64,000 bases of DNA from Adiantum capillus-veneris (Eukaryota; Streptophyta; Polypodiopsida; Polypodiales; Pteridaceae). The stretch is taken from the NCBI GenBank assembly GCA_014529385.2, contig CM043950.1, positions 73,656,935 through 73,720,934 on the forward strand, read 5' to 3'. This document shows, piece by piece, positions 21,191-32,133 of this stretch. The position numbers and the translations under genes are program-made. Under the pieces are notes generated by a model. That model made no database searches. It was not told the DNA's origin and saw only the letters and a list, made by a program, of their open reading frames with translations. Every line of letters starts with the position of its first letter. Position 1 is the first letter of the stretch.

Positions 21191-22554
21191 ATGGCAGACA
21201 CGAAGCTAGCGAAACATCAAGGAAATTTCGTCTCCGAAGTGATTGTGAGACACTTCCATTACACGTCAGAGGCAGAGATTAGGCGTTGTTTAAACCCTAT
21301 CGCTCCAGAGTATTTTTATCAGCTGACAGAGACTCTAACCAAGTCTGTGTTTCAGCAGCTCCAAGCAGAGTTTGCACCAGCTATTTTTGACATAGCCCTC
21401 CTGACATCTGGTGCTTTAGTAAACATGGTCAAACAAACCATTGGACAGATCATGAAAATCTTTCAAGAACTGAAAAATCCTGCAATTACTTCCTTGCCAA
21501 ACATAGCTGAGCGCATACATCTTGTGCAACAGCTTTACATGGAGTTCAAGAGCAAGGAAAAGTTAGAAAGAGCAGCAAAGCGTGCAAGAGTGGAAGCCAC
21601 CTCTTCTGAAGCTACTATTGAACCAAAAATCATTCTTAGAACAGAGCCTTCAACGTCATTCGTTGCTACATTAGACCTCTCTCAGCTACCACCTATTTTA
21701 CACCTTTTACCCGACACAACCGTCTTCAATATCCAAGCTCCACAGCTGGGAGAGGGAAGATGGACACATGTGAAGCGTGTGGGTGTCACACATCCCGCTT
21801 TCAAAGATCAAGTGTATGCTACAAAAGTGCTCAAAGTACACTTACATGGGCCCACCATGGAGCAACAGGTCAAAGACGAAGGAACAATTTTGGATATTTC
21901 ACACCGAGGTATTATCTACCCTCTTGCCATGGTGCGCCACATGGAGCGACCAATTCTCATTTCACGATTTTGGAATGGCCGCCATGTGGAGCAATGGATC
22001 AAAGAATGCACTGCAGATGGAACAGTAGAGCTATTCGAGGAGAATATTTTACAGATCATCAATGATCTCCTTCAAAATCTGAAGTATATACATATGCATA
22101 ACTACCTCCACAATGATCTAAACTCTCGGAATATGATACGACAGTGGGTGTTTTCGTCGGTATTGTGGATTGGGGTTCATGCACCAAAACAAATACGACA
22201 GCCGATTTTCCTCCTGTACGCGATATGCAGATAGAAACTAGAAAACAATATGAGAGATATTATCCATGGGTAGCCCCCGAATGTATATCTAGTAATCCTC
22301 CCTCCTGGACCAAAGCTAAGGATATTTATTCCATGTGTCATACATGTAAACGCATTTTGAAGTGCTTACCAGAGCCCCAAGAACAAAGCAAGAGACATTT
22401 TTTGAGTAATGTACTTGCTCATCCTGAAGCCGGCAAGCGCCAAAACCCCAAAACCCTGCCTAATTCTTTTGATCTCTCCTTATGTTTAAATGGTGCCCAT
22501 AGAGTGGGTTACAAAATTGTAATGACATCTGGCTTACGACCAGCTGATGATTAA
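21191..22554 (+). pseudogene. protein-kinase-like gene, frameshifted in the catalytic core
   Basis: From the ATG at 21191 about 185 residues of unknown helical sequence lead into a kinase fold. The Gly-rich loop is LGEGRWTHV (about residues 186-194). The ATP-anchoring Lys is in YATKVLK, and the catalytic loop HNDLNSRN is at about 22108-22131, close to the HxDxxxxN rule. The frame then shifts at about 22140. The next frame (22144-22554) has VDWGS, where kinases have DFG, and WVAPEC, the APE motif, then KAKDIYSM, like the DxxS helix. All main catalytic residues are present on paper but in two frames, so this copy is probably dead, unless the shift is a sequence error. The family is not one I recognise; it is not a typical plant receptor kinase. 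Confidence 0.7.
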
Positions 22555-23989
22555 TGAAAACACAGTCTCATGATTTCATCATTGTTTTACTTTTGGTGTC
22601 AGATTTAATTGTATGTTTAATTGAACAAAATATCTATGTTTGTCATTCGATAGACTGTCCAATGTCAAATTATTTGAATGGGTATTTAAAAGTAATGACA
22701 TGTTCACCTGATATGCAGATATGGAGGAAGAACTCAACCACGCTGAAGCTCAGGCAATTTTTAAAGAAGAACAAGTTAGATGTGGACAAGCAGATCTTTC
22801 TACTATTGCCAACATTGAAGAAGATGAATCTGAGCTGTAGGGCAAACCATTAACCCTTAAAGAGTGCAAAAAGCTTTGCCCTAATCACTTTGTACACCAT
22901 CAACTATTTCAAATAAGTGGCAATGCAAAAGATACAGCTCTGTTAAAGCTCTTTGATTTGCAACATAAAGGACTGGCACGTGTATTGCTGCAAAGGTTTA
23001 TACGACAAGAGAGATGCCTACCAAACAACAACCAAGAAGCAATTTACTTTATCCAGCAATGCTATGTTCGATATGTTTTTCTGAAGAGAGTGGATTGGTC
23101 AGATTGTCCAGGCTGTTGAGAGAAGGAGAGAACACAGAAGTAGAACCCCAAAGTGTGTAGAATACACACATGAGATGATGTATATATAGAGGGGACCTGG
23201 GTGCCATATATAGAGAAGCCATATATTGAGTAGCTTCACATATAAGCTCAACACCCCCGCTCAAATAAGGGTCCCTAACTGTGGATGAAAAAACCCTTGG
23301 GGGATCAAGGGAAAAACCCACAGCTCTATATACACCCACCATTATATTATAAAAATCATTAAATATACAAATGTTTACGAGGAGCTACATCACTCCTTTT
23401 ACAATGAATGTTTTATGAGGAGTTACATTACTCCTATCCTATCAAATACAATAATGAATACAAAGGTTCAATAAAGAGGTATATAAAAGCTATCGATTAG
23501 CTTGTAATCAAAAGTGTCTCCATGAATCTACTGTGTAGCTTGTCATCAATATCGCATCACCAAACATGTCTTCATGTTGTCATCAATATGGCATCACCAA
23601 ACATATCTTCATAAATCTTTTATTGTCACCAAGTTTGTCTTCATAAAATCAATTCTTTGATCAATCCTACATAGATCATAGACTCCAAAAAGAACATGTC
23701 ATGAAAATTATTAGCATCGTTCACAATGCCATAAGAGATGGTTCGCGACGCCACTCTTTTGACGACATATATACGTACGACAACATATGGTACATAAAGT
23801 ATAAACGTAAAAGTACAAAATGTGTGATTATGTGATACAAATGATATGTGTATATACTACATAAAACAACATTTATCAATGTAGTGATCAATGAATACCA
23901 TCAAAGTATTAACAAAATATCATCATTATATCAATAAAAATGAATAAATGACCATGGTATCAACGAAAAGCATCATGATATCACCGAGA

Positions 23990-24410
23990 ATAATCATTGT
24001 ATCAACGAAACAACATCATGGCATCACCGAGAATAACCATGGTATCAACGAAACATCATCATGGCATCACCGAGAATAACCATGGTATCAACGAAACAAC
24101 ATCATGGTATCACCGAGAACAACCATGGTATCAACAAAACATCATCATGGTATCAACAAAAATCACCATGGAATCAACGAAACAACATCATGGCATCACC
24201 GAGAATAACCATGGTATCAACGAAACATCATCATGGCATCACCGAGAATAACCATGATATCAATGAAATATCATCATGGCACCACCAAAAATAACCATGG
24301 TATCAATGACATATCATCATGGTATCAACGAAAATCACCATGACCAAAGTATTAACAAAACATCATCATGGTACCATCAAAATCACTATGGTATCAATGA
24401 GAAATTATCA
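23990..24410. repeat. tandem array, about 43-bp unit, inside the LTR element
   Basis: About ten imperfect units carry CATCATGGCATCACCGAGAA and ACCATGGTATCAACGAAA in alternation. They can be read as a repeating His/Asn-rich peptide in two frames, but no start context or gag-like motif supports a protein. Related CCATGATG/CATGG repeats occur in the relative at 55440-55860. Confidence 0.85.
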
Positions 24411-24659
24411 ATAAAACGACGTAAACTATATTTCTAAAAGAATAATTATACGAGAATCAATGAACGAGTATATCATATAACAAAAGATCATGTACCAACA
24501 GTAGCTCGATAGAATTTGGACAATCATCAACGGCTCGACTGAATCGGAACGATGTGTAACTGGCTTCTGCAGCAAAGTTACGTCAGTAACAAATATATGA
24601 TTGATGAAGAAAAATATAATTGAGAAGTTTTCAATTATGAGAAAAATCAAAAGCAAAAA

Positions 24660-25400
24660 GTAAAATTTTGATTTTCAAACATATTCGCAGTCCGAGACGA
24701 TAACCCAAAATCGGTGCAGAATTTAGAGAAACTTCCTTCTGCAAAGTTATAGACCACATCGATTCCGGTCTGCCATAGCGGATAGTTTCTTCTGCAAAGT
24801 TGTAGAACACATCGATTCCGGTCTCTCACGCGGGTAGTTTCTGCAAAATCGTTTTCAATAAGCAGAAAAATAAAAAACAAAAAACGAAAATTGCTTTTTA
24901 TGTATGTACGCAGTCCGCGAACGATAACTCATAATCAGTGCAGAGTTTGAAAACACTTATTTCAGCAAAGTTGTAGACCACATCGATTCTGGTCTCTCGC
25001 GCGGGTAGTTTCTGCAAAATCGTTTCCAATTAGCAGAAAAATCAAAAACAAAAAGCGAAAGTTGCTTTTTAGGTATGTACGTAGTCCGCGAACGATGACT
25101 CAAAATCGGTGCAAAATTTGAAAAAACTTCCTTCTGTAAAGTTGTAGACCACATCGATTCCGATCTCTCCCTAGGTAGTTTCTGCAAAATCGTTTCCAAT
25201 TAGTAGAAAAATGAAAAACAAAACGCGGAAGCTGTTTATTAGGTATGTACGCAGTCCGTGAACGATAAGTCAAAATCGGTGCAAAATTTGAAGAAAGTTC
25301 CTTCTGCAAAGTTGTAGACCACATCGAATCCGATCCCTCTAGCAGATAGTTTTTGCAAAATTGATTTTGATCAGGAGAAAAATCGAAAACAAAAACGTAC
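24660..25400. repeat. tandem array, about 170-bp unit, near the primer site
   Basis: GTTGTAGACCACATCGATTC recurs at about 24970, 25141 and 25312, with shorter-spaced relatives at about 24746 and 24798. Each unit also carries GTAGTTTCTGCAAAATCG and a TATGTACGCAGTCCG block. The array lies directly downstream of the primer site, where packaging or dimerisation signals of retroelements usually lie; that role is inferred. Confidence 0.8.
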
Positions 25401-26192
25401 TGCTCTGATACCATGTTGAGAGAAGGAGAGAACACAGAAGTAGAACCCCAAAGTGTGTAGAATACACACATGAGATGATGTATATATAGAGGGGACCTGG
25501 GTGCCATATATAGAGAAGCCATATATTGAGTAGCTTCACATATAAGCTCAACACAGGCACCGTTGGCGTTGGACGTGGACGCATTGCAGAAAAGGTGGCA
25601 GCACGCAATGCAGATAATCCAATGCCTCCTCGCAAGCGTCCTATTGTTTTACTTCCTAAAGAGTCAGAAACACTGACTGAATTAGCCAGCCAAGGACAAG
25701 ACCTTGCCAGCCAAGGAGAAACACCGGACATGCTTCGTGGCCGTATTCTTGAGCTTGAAATAGAGTTAAGTGATGCACAAGCAAAGCTTCAACGATATGA
25801 ATCATTGTATGGACCTTTGTCAGATGATACTACCACTTCACATAAAGATGTTGCTCAACCATCCCCTGAGCTAGGAATTACAGATTTTACCATAGACGAA
25901 CTTATAGCAAATCTATCAAACTCATAAGTCACTCAGAAGCTTTTTGTAATCTCAAAATTATATCAAACTCTTTTCGATTGAGTAATTTCCCATAACCTTG
26001 TTGTAATTTCAAACCTACATCGACTTTATGTAATTTTTATTCGACTAGATATTATCGGCAATTTATATTTGAGTGTGAGTGAATATGTGCATCTGAGAGA
26101 GAGAGAGAGAGGTTTTGATGTGAACGACAACAAGATAACACTTTCTTTCATCATATACAAAAACTTGTTGAGTAAGTATTACAATGGTACTC

Positions 26193-29100
26193 TCACAAAT
26201 CATCTCCATCTTCAAAAACTGCAACCATATCATCTACTTCGTCCATATCTGAGCATTCTGAAACTATCTCCCATTCCATATCATCATCATCATCATCAAC
26301 TTCTGCAGAAATAGCATCATGCGTTTGGAAGACTCCATATTGCTTTTGAGCGGCTCTATTTGCAATGGTTTGAGGCTTATAAATAAGTCTCATATTGCAA
26401 AAAACATACACCAAATCACCAGCCCATTTAGTATGTAGTCTGTTTCGCTTTTTAGTGTGCACAAAGTCGAATGCTGACTAGTTTCGCTCACAACTTCCAC
26501 TTGATGCAGCTACTGATAAAACTCTAACTGCACTGTGTTGCAACTCCACTTTCTCTCCACCATAAAGGTGCACTTGTTTTGCCAATGGCATCTATATGCC
26601 ACGGATCCTGAAACATACCAGTTCTGTTGGCATAATCTACTCGCTGATGAAAAGCTGTTTTTCCATCTTCGTGCCCTAAGAGTTGGGAGCACACTGTTTT
26701 GAAGTCGGACATAACTTCTTTGTTGGTAGATTGCTGATGCATTTGAAACTTAGGATCCAATACAAAATCCGCACCATGCAATGGCGTATGCAATTGCACC
26801 CAACGCTTGTTAACAATTGTAATCATGGTAGCTTTATCCTTTGCACCAAAACTGACATTTTCTCTTAGCTTGCGTATAGCCTCTGACATATACTAGTAGA
26901 CCCGACCAAAAATAAAAGAATCTGTGTCAAATGTTCTCAAAAGATCTACAAATGGCTTTGACACAGTTACTATTCTTTCTACATTACGTCAAAAGACTGG
27001 CGATTTTACTATTTGCGCACATTGACCAGCTGCTTCCTGATAACTTGGATACTTGTTGAGCCATCCATCCCATCTTCTATCTGCGAAGGTTTCCATCAAT
27101 GCAGGCTTCAACTCTTGCAAAGATTTATTTGGCGACTTGGTTCGAAAAAGAGCATACAAAAATTGATGCTCTCTAATGAATTTCACCACATGATTTGCAT
27201 CCAATAAAGTTTGCTTCACACATGCCATTTTACCAATATCTTTTAAAAGAAAATTTAAAGTGTGAGCTGCACATGGTACCCAAGAAATCTCCGGATACTT
27301 GACTTGAATAGCTCTTCCTGCTCCTTTGTAGTTGGTCGCATTATCTGTGACAATAGAAGTCACATTCTTTGGTCCACCTGCCTTTGCAATTGCATGCTCA
27401 TACACCCCTTCTAGGTAGGTGGTAGTCTTCTCTTTCAATGAGCTGTCAATTGCTTCCAGGAACATAGCCCCTCTAGGGTTAAGAAGCATTACATTGATTA
27501 ACACCAGGTTGGTAATGGGACACTTTTATGTCCTGTTAAGTGACCATTTTCCTTGAATTATGTCCAGACTTTCAAAATGGATTTTGAGGTTCTATCTATC
27601 TAGAAAGTTGTCTCATGAGTTGAAAAAAACTTGACATTTTTTTGGAATATCAATTCCATCTTTAACCTTGTCCTTGCACAACATTCACAACCTAAACTGT
27701 GTGAAAAAACGGGTCCTGTTTTTCGCTTTTTTCAACTTTTTGCTGCTATACCACTCTAGAATTCATGTTTGTGAGGTCTATAATGCTAGAGAACTATCTT
27801 TAGTAGTCCTCAACATATCCTGATGCTTCTAGGGAGAAATAAATGTTAAAGTTGTTATGACCAAATTACAAAAATTGTCAAATCCTGTTTTTTAGCCAAT
27901 TTTAGCTCTTCTATGATTTTTTTGGTGGCTTTCATGACATCCAAATACAGTTTTGATTTCCTATGTCGCATATTGTGACATAAAGCTAATATTCCTTGAG
28001 TTTTGGGGCACCTAATACCCTATTTTGCATAGTAGACAATGATGGTTGATTTTTTCAATTATAGAAGAAAACAAAACATTCTAGTATATCAAGTATATCT
28101 TTTTCAATATTGTTAGTTTCTTGTGACAACTACATGCATTTTCTAGGTAGTAACCATATCTAGTCATAAGGATCAAATTTGGCTAGATATTGAATAGTTT
28201 CTATGGGATTCTACAACTCATAATGTTGAACCCAGTTTTTTCATGTTTGCTGTATTTAGTACTTCATCTTTGTCCCCAAGATTCCCCTTGGTAAGAGATG
28301 TATTATTCTTTTGATATGCTCCATGGATCCTTATGAACCTAAAGGACAATAGGGAACTAAGAAAACATGCATATATTATTTGTTTTGAGCGTGGCTATAG
28401 AAACTTTGATGATAGGTTTGCAGAATGGTAAAAATTCAACTTTTTTGTACCTATTTCTTTTGGAAAAACAAAAAATAGTGAGTGAAAGGAAATCATATGT
28501 TATGATCACCAACCCATTGAAGTTAACTAGGGAATTTATCTCAAGTCCTACAAAAATCCCTAATCTTATTTTTATGCAACAAAACGTAAGAAATGACTGT
28601 TTTGATGAAAATGTACTGGTCCAACAACTTTGGAGGCTTCGTGTGACCAAAAGATGATAAATTTTACAAGTTTCTTATTTTTTCCATGTGTAGTAATCCT
28701 TGAACTATAACCTCATAAAAGGATTTTACAAAATGAGTGGATCAACTATGGTTTTGGAGGTTTTTTTCAAAACCCTGAAAGGACACTTTTATGTCTTGTT
28801 AGGTTACCAACCTAGTGTTAAAGGTTTTTTCTGACAGTTAGTCCATCCATCCAATGCTATGGTGCATCCATATGCTTGAACAAACTCTAGAACTGTGCGT
28901 TTGAGAATGGCTTCAGTACTGTCTTTGACTTTATCAAGATATTCACTTCGCATCTTGTTATACTCAGGAAGCACAAATCCTTTTTTGGCTGTACTCATCA
29001 AAGCATCTTGAAATACTGGATTGCGCATAGCATTGAACGATATGCCACACGCAACAAATGCTTGTGTCCATTTTAAATGCAACTCAAGCAACCATTGTTT

Positions 29101-29544
29101 ACCTAATGCTTCAGGCATTGTCTGTCCATTGGATAATGCTCTGCCGGATTTGCTTGTGCTAGGAACTCCTCCTGATGTAGAAGCATGTCCATGAAGAGGG
29201 TTCAATTGAGAACTTCGATCGTTTACTTGAGTGGTACACACCTCTTCTGTTGCCTCATTGCATACAGATGGTTCAATATTCGCATGAATATCTTTAGAAA
29301 CATCACCTTTATGTTTAGCTGCAAGAATCAGCTTTACTTTACAAGAATACATGGCAAATTTTTCATTAATATCTTTTGGTGGTGCCCCGCACTTTTCAAC
29401 ATTGCCAGGGACTTTAAATAAACGCTCTTTAATTCTGGTTGCATTACCACTGAACTCATGGCCACATGATTTACATTTAAGTCGAGATTTATTTCTCCTA
29501 GCTTTCAACTCATGCACATAACTCCACTCTTGTCCTTTCACCAT
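26193..29544 (-). pseudogene. hAT transposase, BED/DUF659 type, broken and carrying an insertion
   Basis: Read from 29544 leftward, the gene starts MVKGQEWSYV. A BED-type finger with CKSCGHEF has lost its His (RIKERL, where the family has RIKxHL). The DUF659 part reaches LDGWTN at about 28840. The frame is cut by a 1.3-kb insertion (27504-28812) and resumes at about 27504 with NVMLLNPRGAMFLEA, TDNATNYKGAG (catalytic-core Asp) and SWVPCAAHTLNFLLKDI. A stop near 26989, a frameshift near 26525 and a TAG in place of the Trp codon in the ERNW motif (about 26477) follow. The dimerisation segment VHTKKRNRL lies just after. Plant DUF659 proteins are domesticated or active hAT transposases; this one is inactive. 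Confidence 0.9.
27504..28812. mobile_element. 1.3-kb insertion flanked by TTAA, ends CACYAGGTTGGTAA
   Basis: The hAT reading frame is interrupted inside a Leu-Ile codon pair. Both ends of the inserted DNA are inverted copies of CACYAGGTTGGTAA, and TTAA flanks both sides. Taking out the insert and one TTAA restores the frame without a scar. Just inside the ends a further block (GACACTTTTATGTCYTGTTA) occurs in the same orientation at both sides, so it is a direct repeat rather than part of the inverted repeat. No transposase was found inside. TTAA is the target of piggyBac-like elements, while the CACTA-like tip is unusual for them. Confidence 0.8.
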
Positions 29545-29632
29545 GATGCACAAAAGTAATTTACTAGTAAAAACAAAGTCAAGGATCATTTTCATAATCA
29601 AAATCAATTAAAACATTAAATTAATTTAACTA

Positions 29633-29706
29633 ACAATGATTGAACGAAATTAAAATAATTAAAAACAATGATTGAACGAAATTAAAATAATTAAAAACAA
29701 TGATTG
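29633..29706. repeat. tandem repeat, 32-bp unit, 2.3 copies
   Basis: ACAATGATTGAACGAAATTA starts at about 29633, 29665 and 29697, just upstream of the hAT gene. Confidence 0.85.
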
Positions 29707-29999
29707 AACAAAAATACAATAATAAAAAACAATACCATTGGATTACATATAAATTGCATCAATTTATCCACAGTGCAAGCTTGTAGCTTTAACACATTAC
29801 GATAATCAATAATTATGATTAAATCAAGTATTAAAATGATTATCATTATAAATTGATATACATACAAGAGCTATAAGTGACATTTTTAAATGTCAAAACG
29901 ATAATCACTTACAATACTTGATAATTATCGTATCTATGTAAAGTGCGAAAAAAAAGTTCTTACAGTTTACCATAGATTTTTAAGCGATTATCTCTCTAC

Positions 30000-30580
30000 A
30001 ATGCGAGCATGTGTATGCTCTCACACAGTACGGTAGATTTTGCAGTCCAAATAAAGATAAGAGAATATCAATATTTTTGGACATGTTTTTCCTAAATTTT
30101 TACTCTAGTGAGAGCATAGCAGTGTGAATAGCTCTACACAAAACGTAAAAATATAATTTTGTTTCATTATATTCATTTTGAAGTGAGAGAAAATCTCTAC
30201 ACATCCAAATCGAACTTTAAATTACATAAAATTAATTTTTATGTAATTATATTTTTAAACTACTTATCTCATGTGAGAGTACACTCTACACACAACGATA
30301 ATATCTTACTTTTTTTTTATTAGTCACTTTCAAGTGTCAATTAATTGAACACATTGACAAGTGATTCTTATAATTACAGTTTGTATCAGGTGAGAGATTA
30401 AACTCTTCACGAAATACAAACTTTCAACTATTTACTAAGTTTTTCAAAACAAATTCATATATTTGAATCACAAAACTTAAAATTCTATTGAATTTTAATT
30501 TTTATTAAATTCAAATTATTTTATTTTTTTACAAATTACTTTTTTTGATTGTTTGGTGAGAGTACTCACATGGAAAACAC
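30000..30580. repeat. array of GTGAGAG...CTCTACAC imperfect hairpins upstream of hAT
   Basis: GTGAGAG occurs at 30108, 30183, 30273, 30390 and 30555, and each copy is followed within 4-17 bases by CTCT(A)CAC or a decayed form. A reversed related block (ATGCTCTCACAC) lies at about 30015. hAT elements often carry many short subterminal copies of their transposase-binding motif, so these may be binding sites of the neighbouring hAT. This is inference from position and repetition. Confidence 0.55.
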
Positions 30581-30639
30581 TGACTGTGAAAGCTGGTGTG
30601 AGGCGTGTCGCGTGCTACTATATATACTAACATATTCGA

Positions 30640-30783
30640 TCGTTATAATTTTTGATCGAAAATAATTTCGATCGAAAAATTAAGAAGTTATACGATTAGC
30701 CGTTTATGCTGATGTGGCAGCGTATAATACGGCCGTATAATTTAGATAAACGAATAATACGCCCATTATTCGCGTATTATACG
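30640..30783. repeat. nested palindromes at the right edge of the inserted block
   Basis: CGTATAATACG at 30721-30731 is inverted at 30773-30783, with a smaller AATAATACGCCCATTATT palindrome between. TCGATCG-type palindromes lie just left. E2 coding sequence resumes within about 20 bases, so this may be a transposon terminus. No matching opposite end was identified. Confidence 0.5.
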
Positions 30784-30794
30784 TCTCTCGAATA

Positions 30795-32118
30795 ACTAAT
30801 AATGCAACTCAGCTTGTATGCAGGCAGGGAATCATTGCAAGATGTAGAATTATTTCTTGGTAAAGGGCAATGTCCAGAGGGCATGTCAAAGGTTTGGCGT
30901 GAGAGAATAGTTGCAAAAAAAAGAAACTATACATTGGTAGGTGAGGATCTCATGCTTTATGGCAAGGATAGCATTTTGAGAAAAGTGTCATACAAAGAAG
31001 ATATAGGGTTGATTTTGGAGCACTATCATGAAGAAACAGGCCATCAAGGCAAGGATCAGGTTGTCTTTTGTGTTTTGAGAGCAGGTTACTGTTGGCCCTC
31101 TATGATGAGAGATGCTTATTTTTGGTGCAAGTCATGCCATTAATCCAAGTGTTTGCAAATCGAAGCTTTTGGCTAAGCCTCAAAATGCTATAATGTCTTT
31201 TCATGCATTTGCAAAATGGGAAGTAGATGCTGTAGGTCCAATGCCAAGGACCAACAATGGCAAAAGGTATATCCTTGTGGTTGTGGAGTATTTGAAAAAA
31301 TGGATGGAGGCAAGAGCAGTAATTGATGTAACAACAAGAAGAGTGGCCTCTTTTTTATATGAACAGGTGTGTTGAAGGTTTGGAGCTCCTATGGTTATCA
31401 TTTCTGATCGTGGACCAGGGTTTAGGGGAAAACTTGTTGCTGTTCTCATGGAGAAATTAAAATTCAGCATCGGCATTCTTCTCCTTACTCCCCACGGTGC
31501 AATGGGTTGGCTGAGAACTGCAATGGTCAAATGTGAAGATGCTATCAAAGTATGCTAGAGAGCATCCTAAAGAGTGGGACTTGGACTTGGAAAAGTGTTT
31601 GTGGGCTTATAGAACTGCGTATAGAGTGTCAACACAGTTTACACCATATGAGCTTGTTTATGGAAAAGAAGCTCTTATGCCCATACAAGTGCAGTTGGAC
31701 GCCTGATGTTGTTGTGCAGAATGCAAGGTGAGCATAATGACAAGTTGCAAGAAAGAATTCTTTCTCTAGAGTTTTTGCGAATGAATAGAGAGAAAGCCAG
31801 TGATTATTATCTTTAACAAGCAGAGACAAGGATGGAGAAAATGAATAAGAGGCTGCCAGAGAAAGAGATCAAAGAGAGAGATTTGGTGATGAAGTATGAT
31901 TCTCGCTTGGATTTTACTTTTCAAAAGAAGTTTAGATACAAATGGTTGCGTCCATACAGAGTGAAGCATGTATTTTCTAATGGCACATATGAGTTGCAAA
32001 AATTGTCTGGTGAATGTTTGCGCTACAGAGTAAATGGTTATAGATTTAAGAAATATTTTGCGAGGGATGTGGTTCCAGATGCAAATAGTCTCTTGGTCGA
32101 GCATAAATGCTCTACCTA
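30795..32118 (+). pseudogene. E2 integrase, broken
   Basis: The first piece (30802-31143) has the H2C2 zinc domain (HYHEETGHQGK to WCKSCH) with a stop right after. The core restarts in another frame with WEVDAVGP (about 31220); a TGA lies at about 31373. The second Asp is intact in ISDRGPGF (about 31402), and the Glu lies in LAENCNG (about 31509) after a frameshift. The C-terminal part (31832-32118) has FQKKFRYKW and NGTYELQKL and matches the E1 C-terminus. E2 and E1 are thus related Ty3 lineages. The RT and RNase H that should precede this are absent. Confidence 0.88.
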
Positions 32119-32130
32119 GAGGGTGGGCAA
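32119..32130 (+). other. E2 polypurine tract
   Basis: GAGGGTGGGCAA lies directly before the 3' LTR, as expected for plus-strand priming. Confidence 0.7.
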
Positions 32131-32133
32131 TGA

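Larger units (their letters stand above)
23114..25553 (-). mobile_element. 2.44-kb non-autonomous LTR element with identical 140-bp LTRs
   Basis: LTRs at 23114-23253 and 25414-25553 are identical by eye over 140 bases and run TGTTGAG to CTCAACA. CAGGC is duplicated at 23109-23113 and 25554-25558. On the minus strand the primer site TGGTATCAGAGCAGTAC lies at 25397-25413, and a polypurine tract GAGCGGGGG lies beside the left LTR at about 23254-23262. The inside has two tandem arrays and no gag or pol. It is TRIM-like in LTR size but longer inside than classical TRIMs. Identical LTRs point to a young insertion. It breaks the kinase-like gene. Confidence 0.95.
22722..25927 (+). pseudogene. C-terminal exon of the kinase-like gene, with a stop and split by an LTR element
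   Basis: A splice acceptor (CTGATATGCAG) ends at about 22721. A frame starting MEEELNHAEAQAIF runs to an in-frame TAG at about 22838-22840. The same frame then continues protein-like (TLKECKKLC, DTALLKLFDLQ, CYVRYVFLKRV) to 23113. There the 2.44-kb LTR element is inserted. Removing the element and one CAGGC copy keeps the frame, which goes on from 25559 to the stop at 25925-25927 with a basic patch (PPRKRPIV), a coiled segment (RILELEIELSDAQAKLQ) and an acidic tail. This exon probably belongs with 21191-22554, because spacing, strand and splice sites fit. That link is inferred and no function is assigned. Confidence 0.55.

Noticed and set aside
23997-24294. His/Asn-rich repeat protein
   Set aside because: Open only because a 43-bp tandem array lacks stops in two frames; no start context and the element is non-coding.
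27504-28812. Intron of the hAT gene
   Set aside because: No GT-AG borders at the ends in the minus-strand orientation; inverted tips and TTAA flanks fit a transposon instead.
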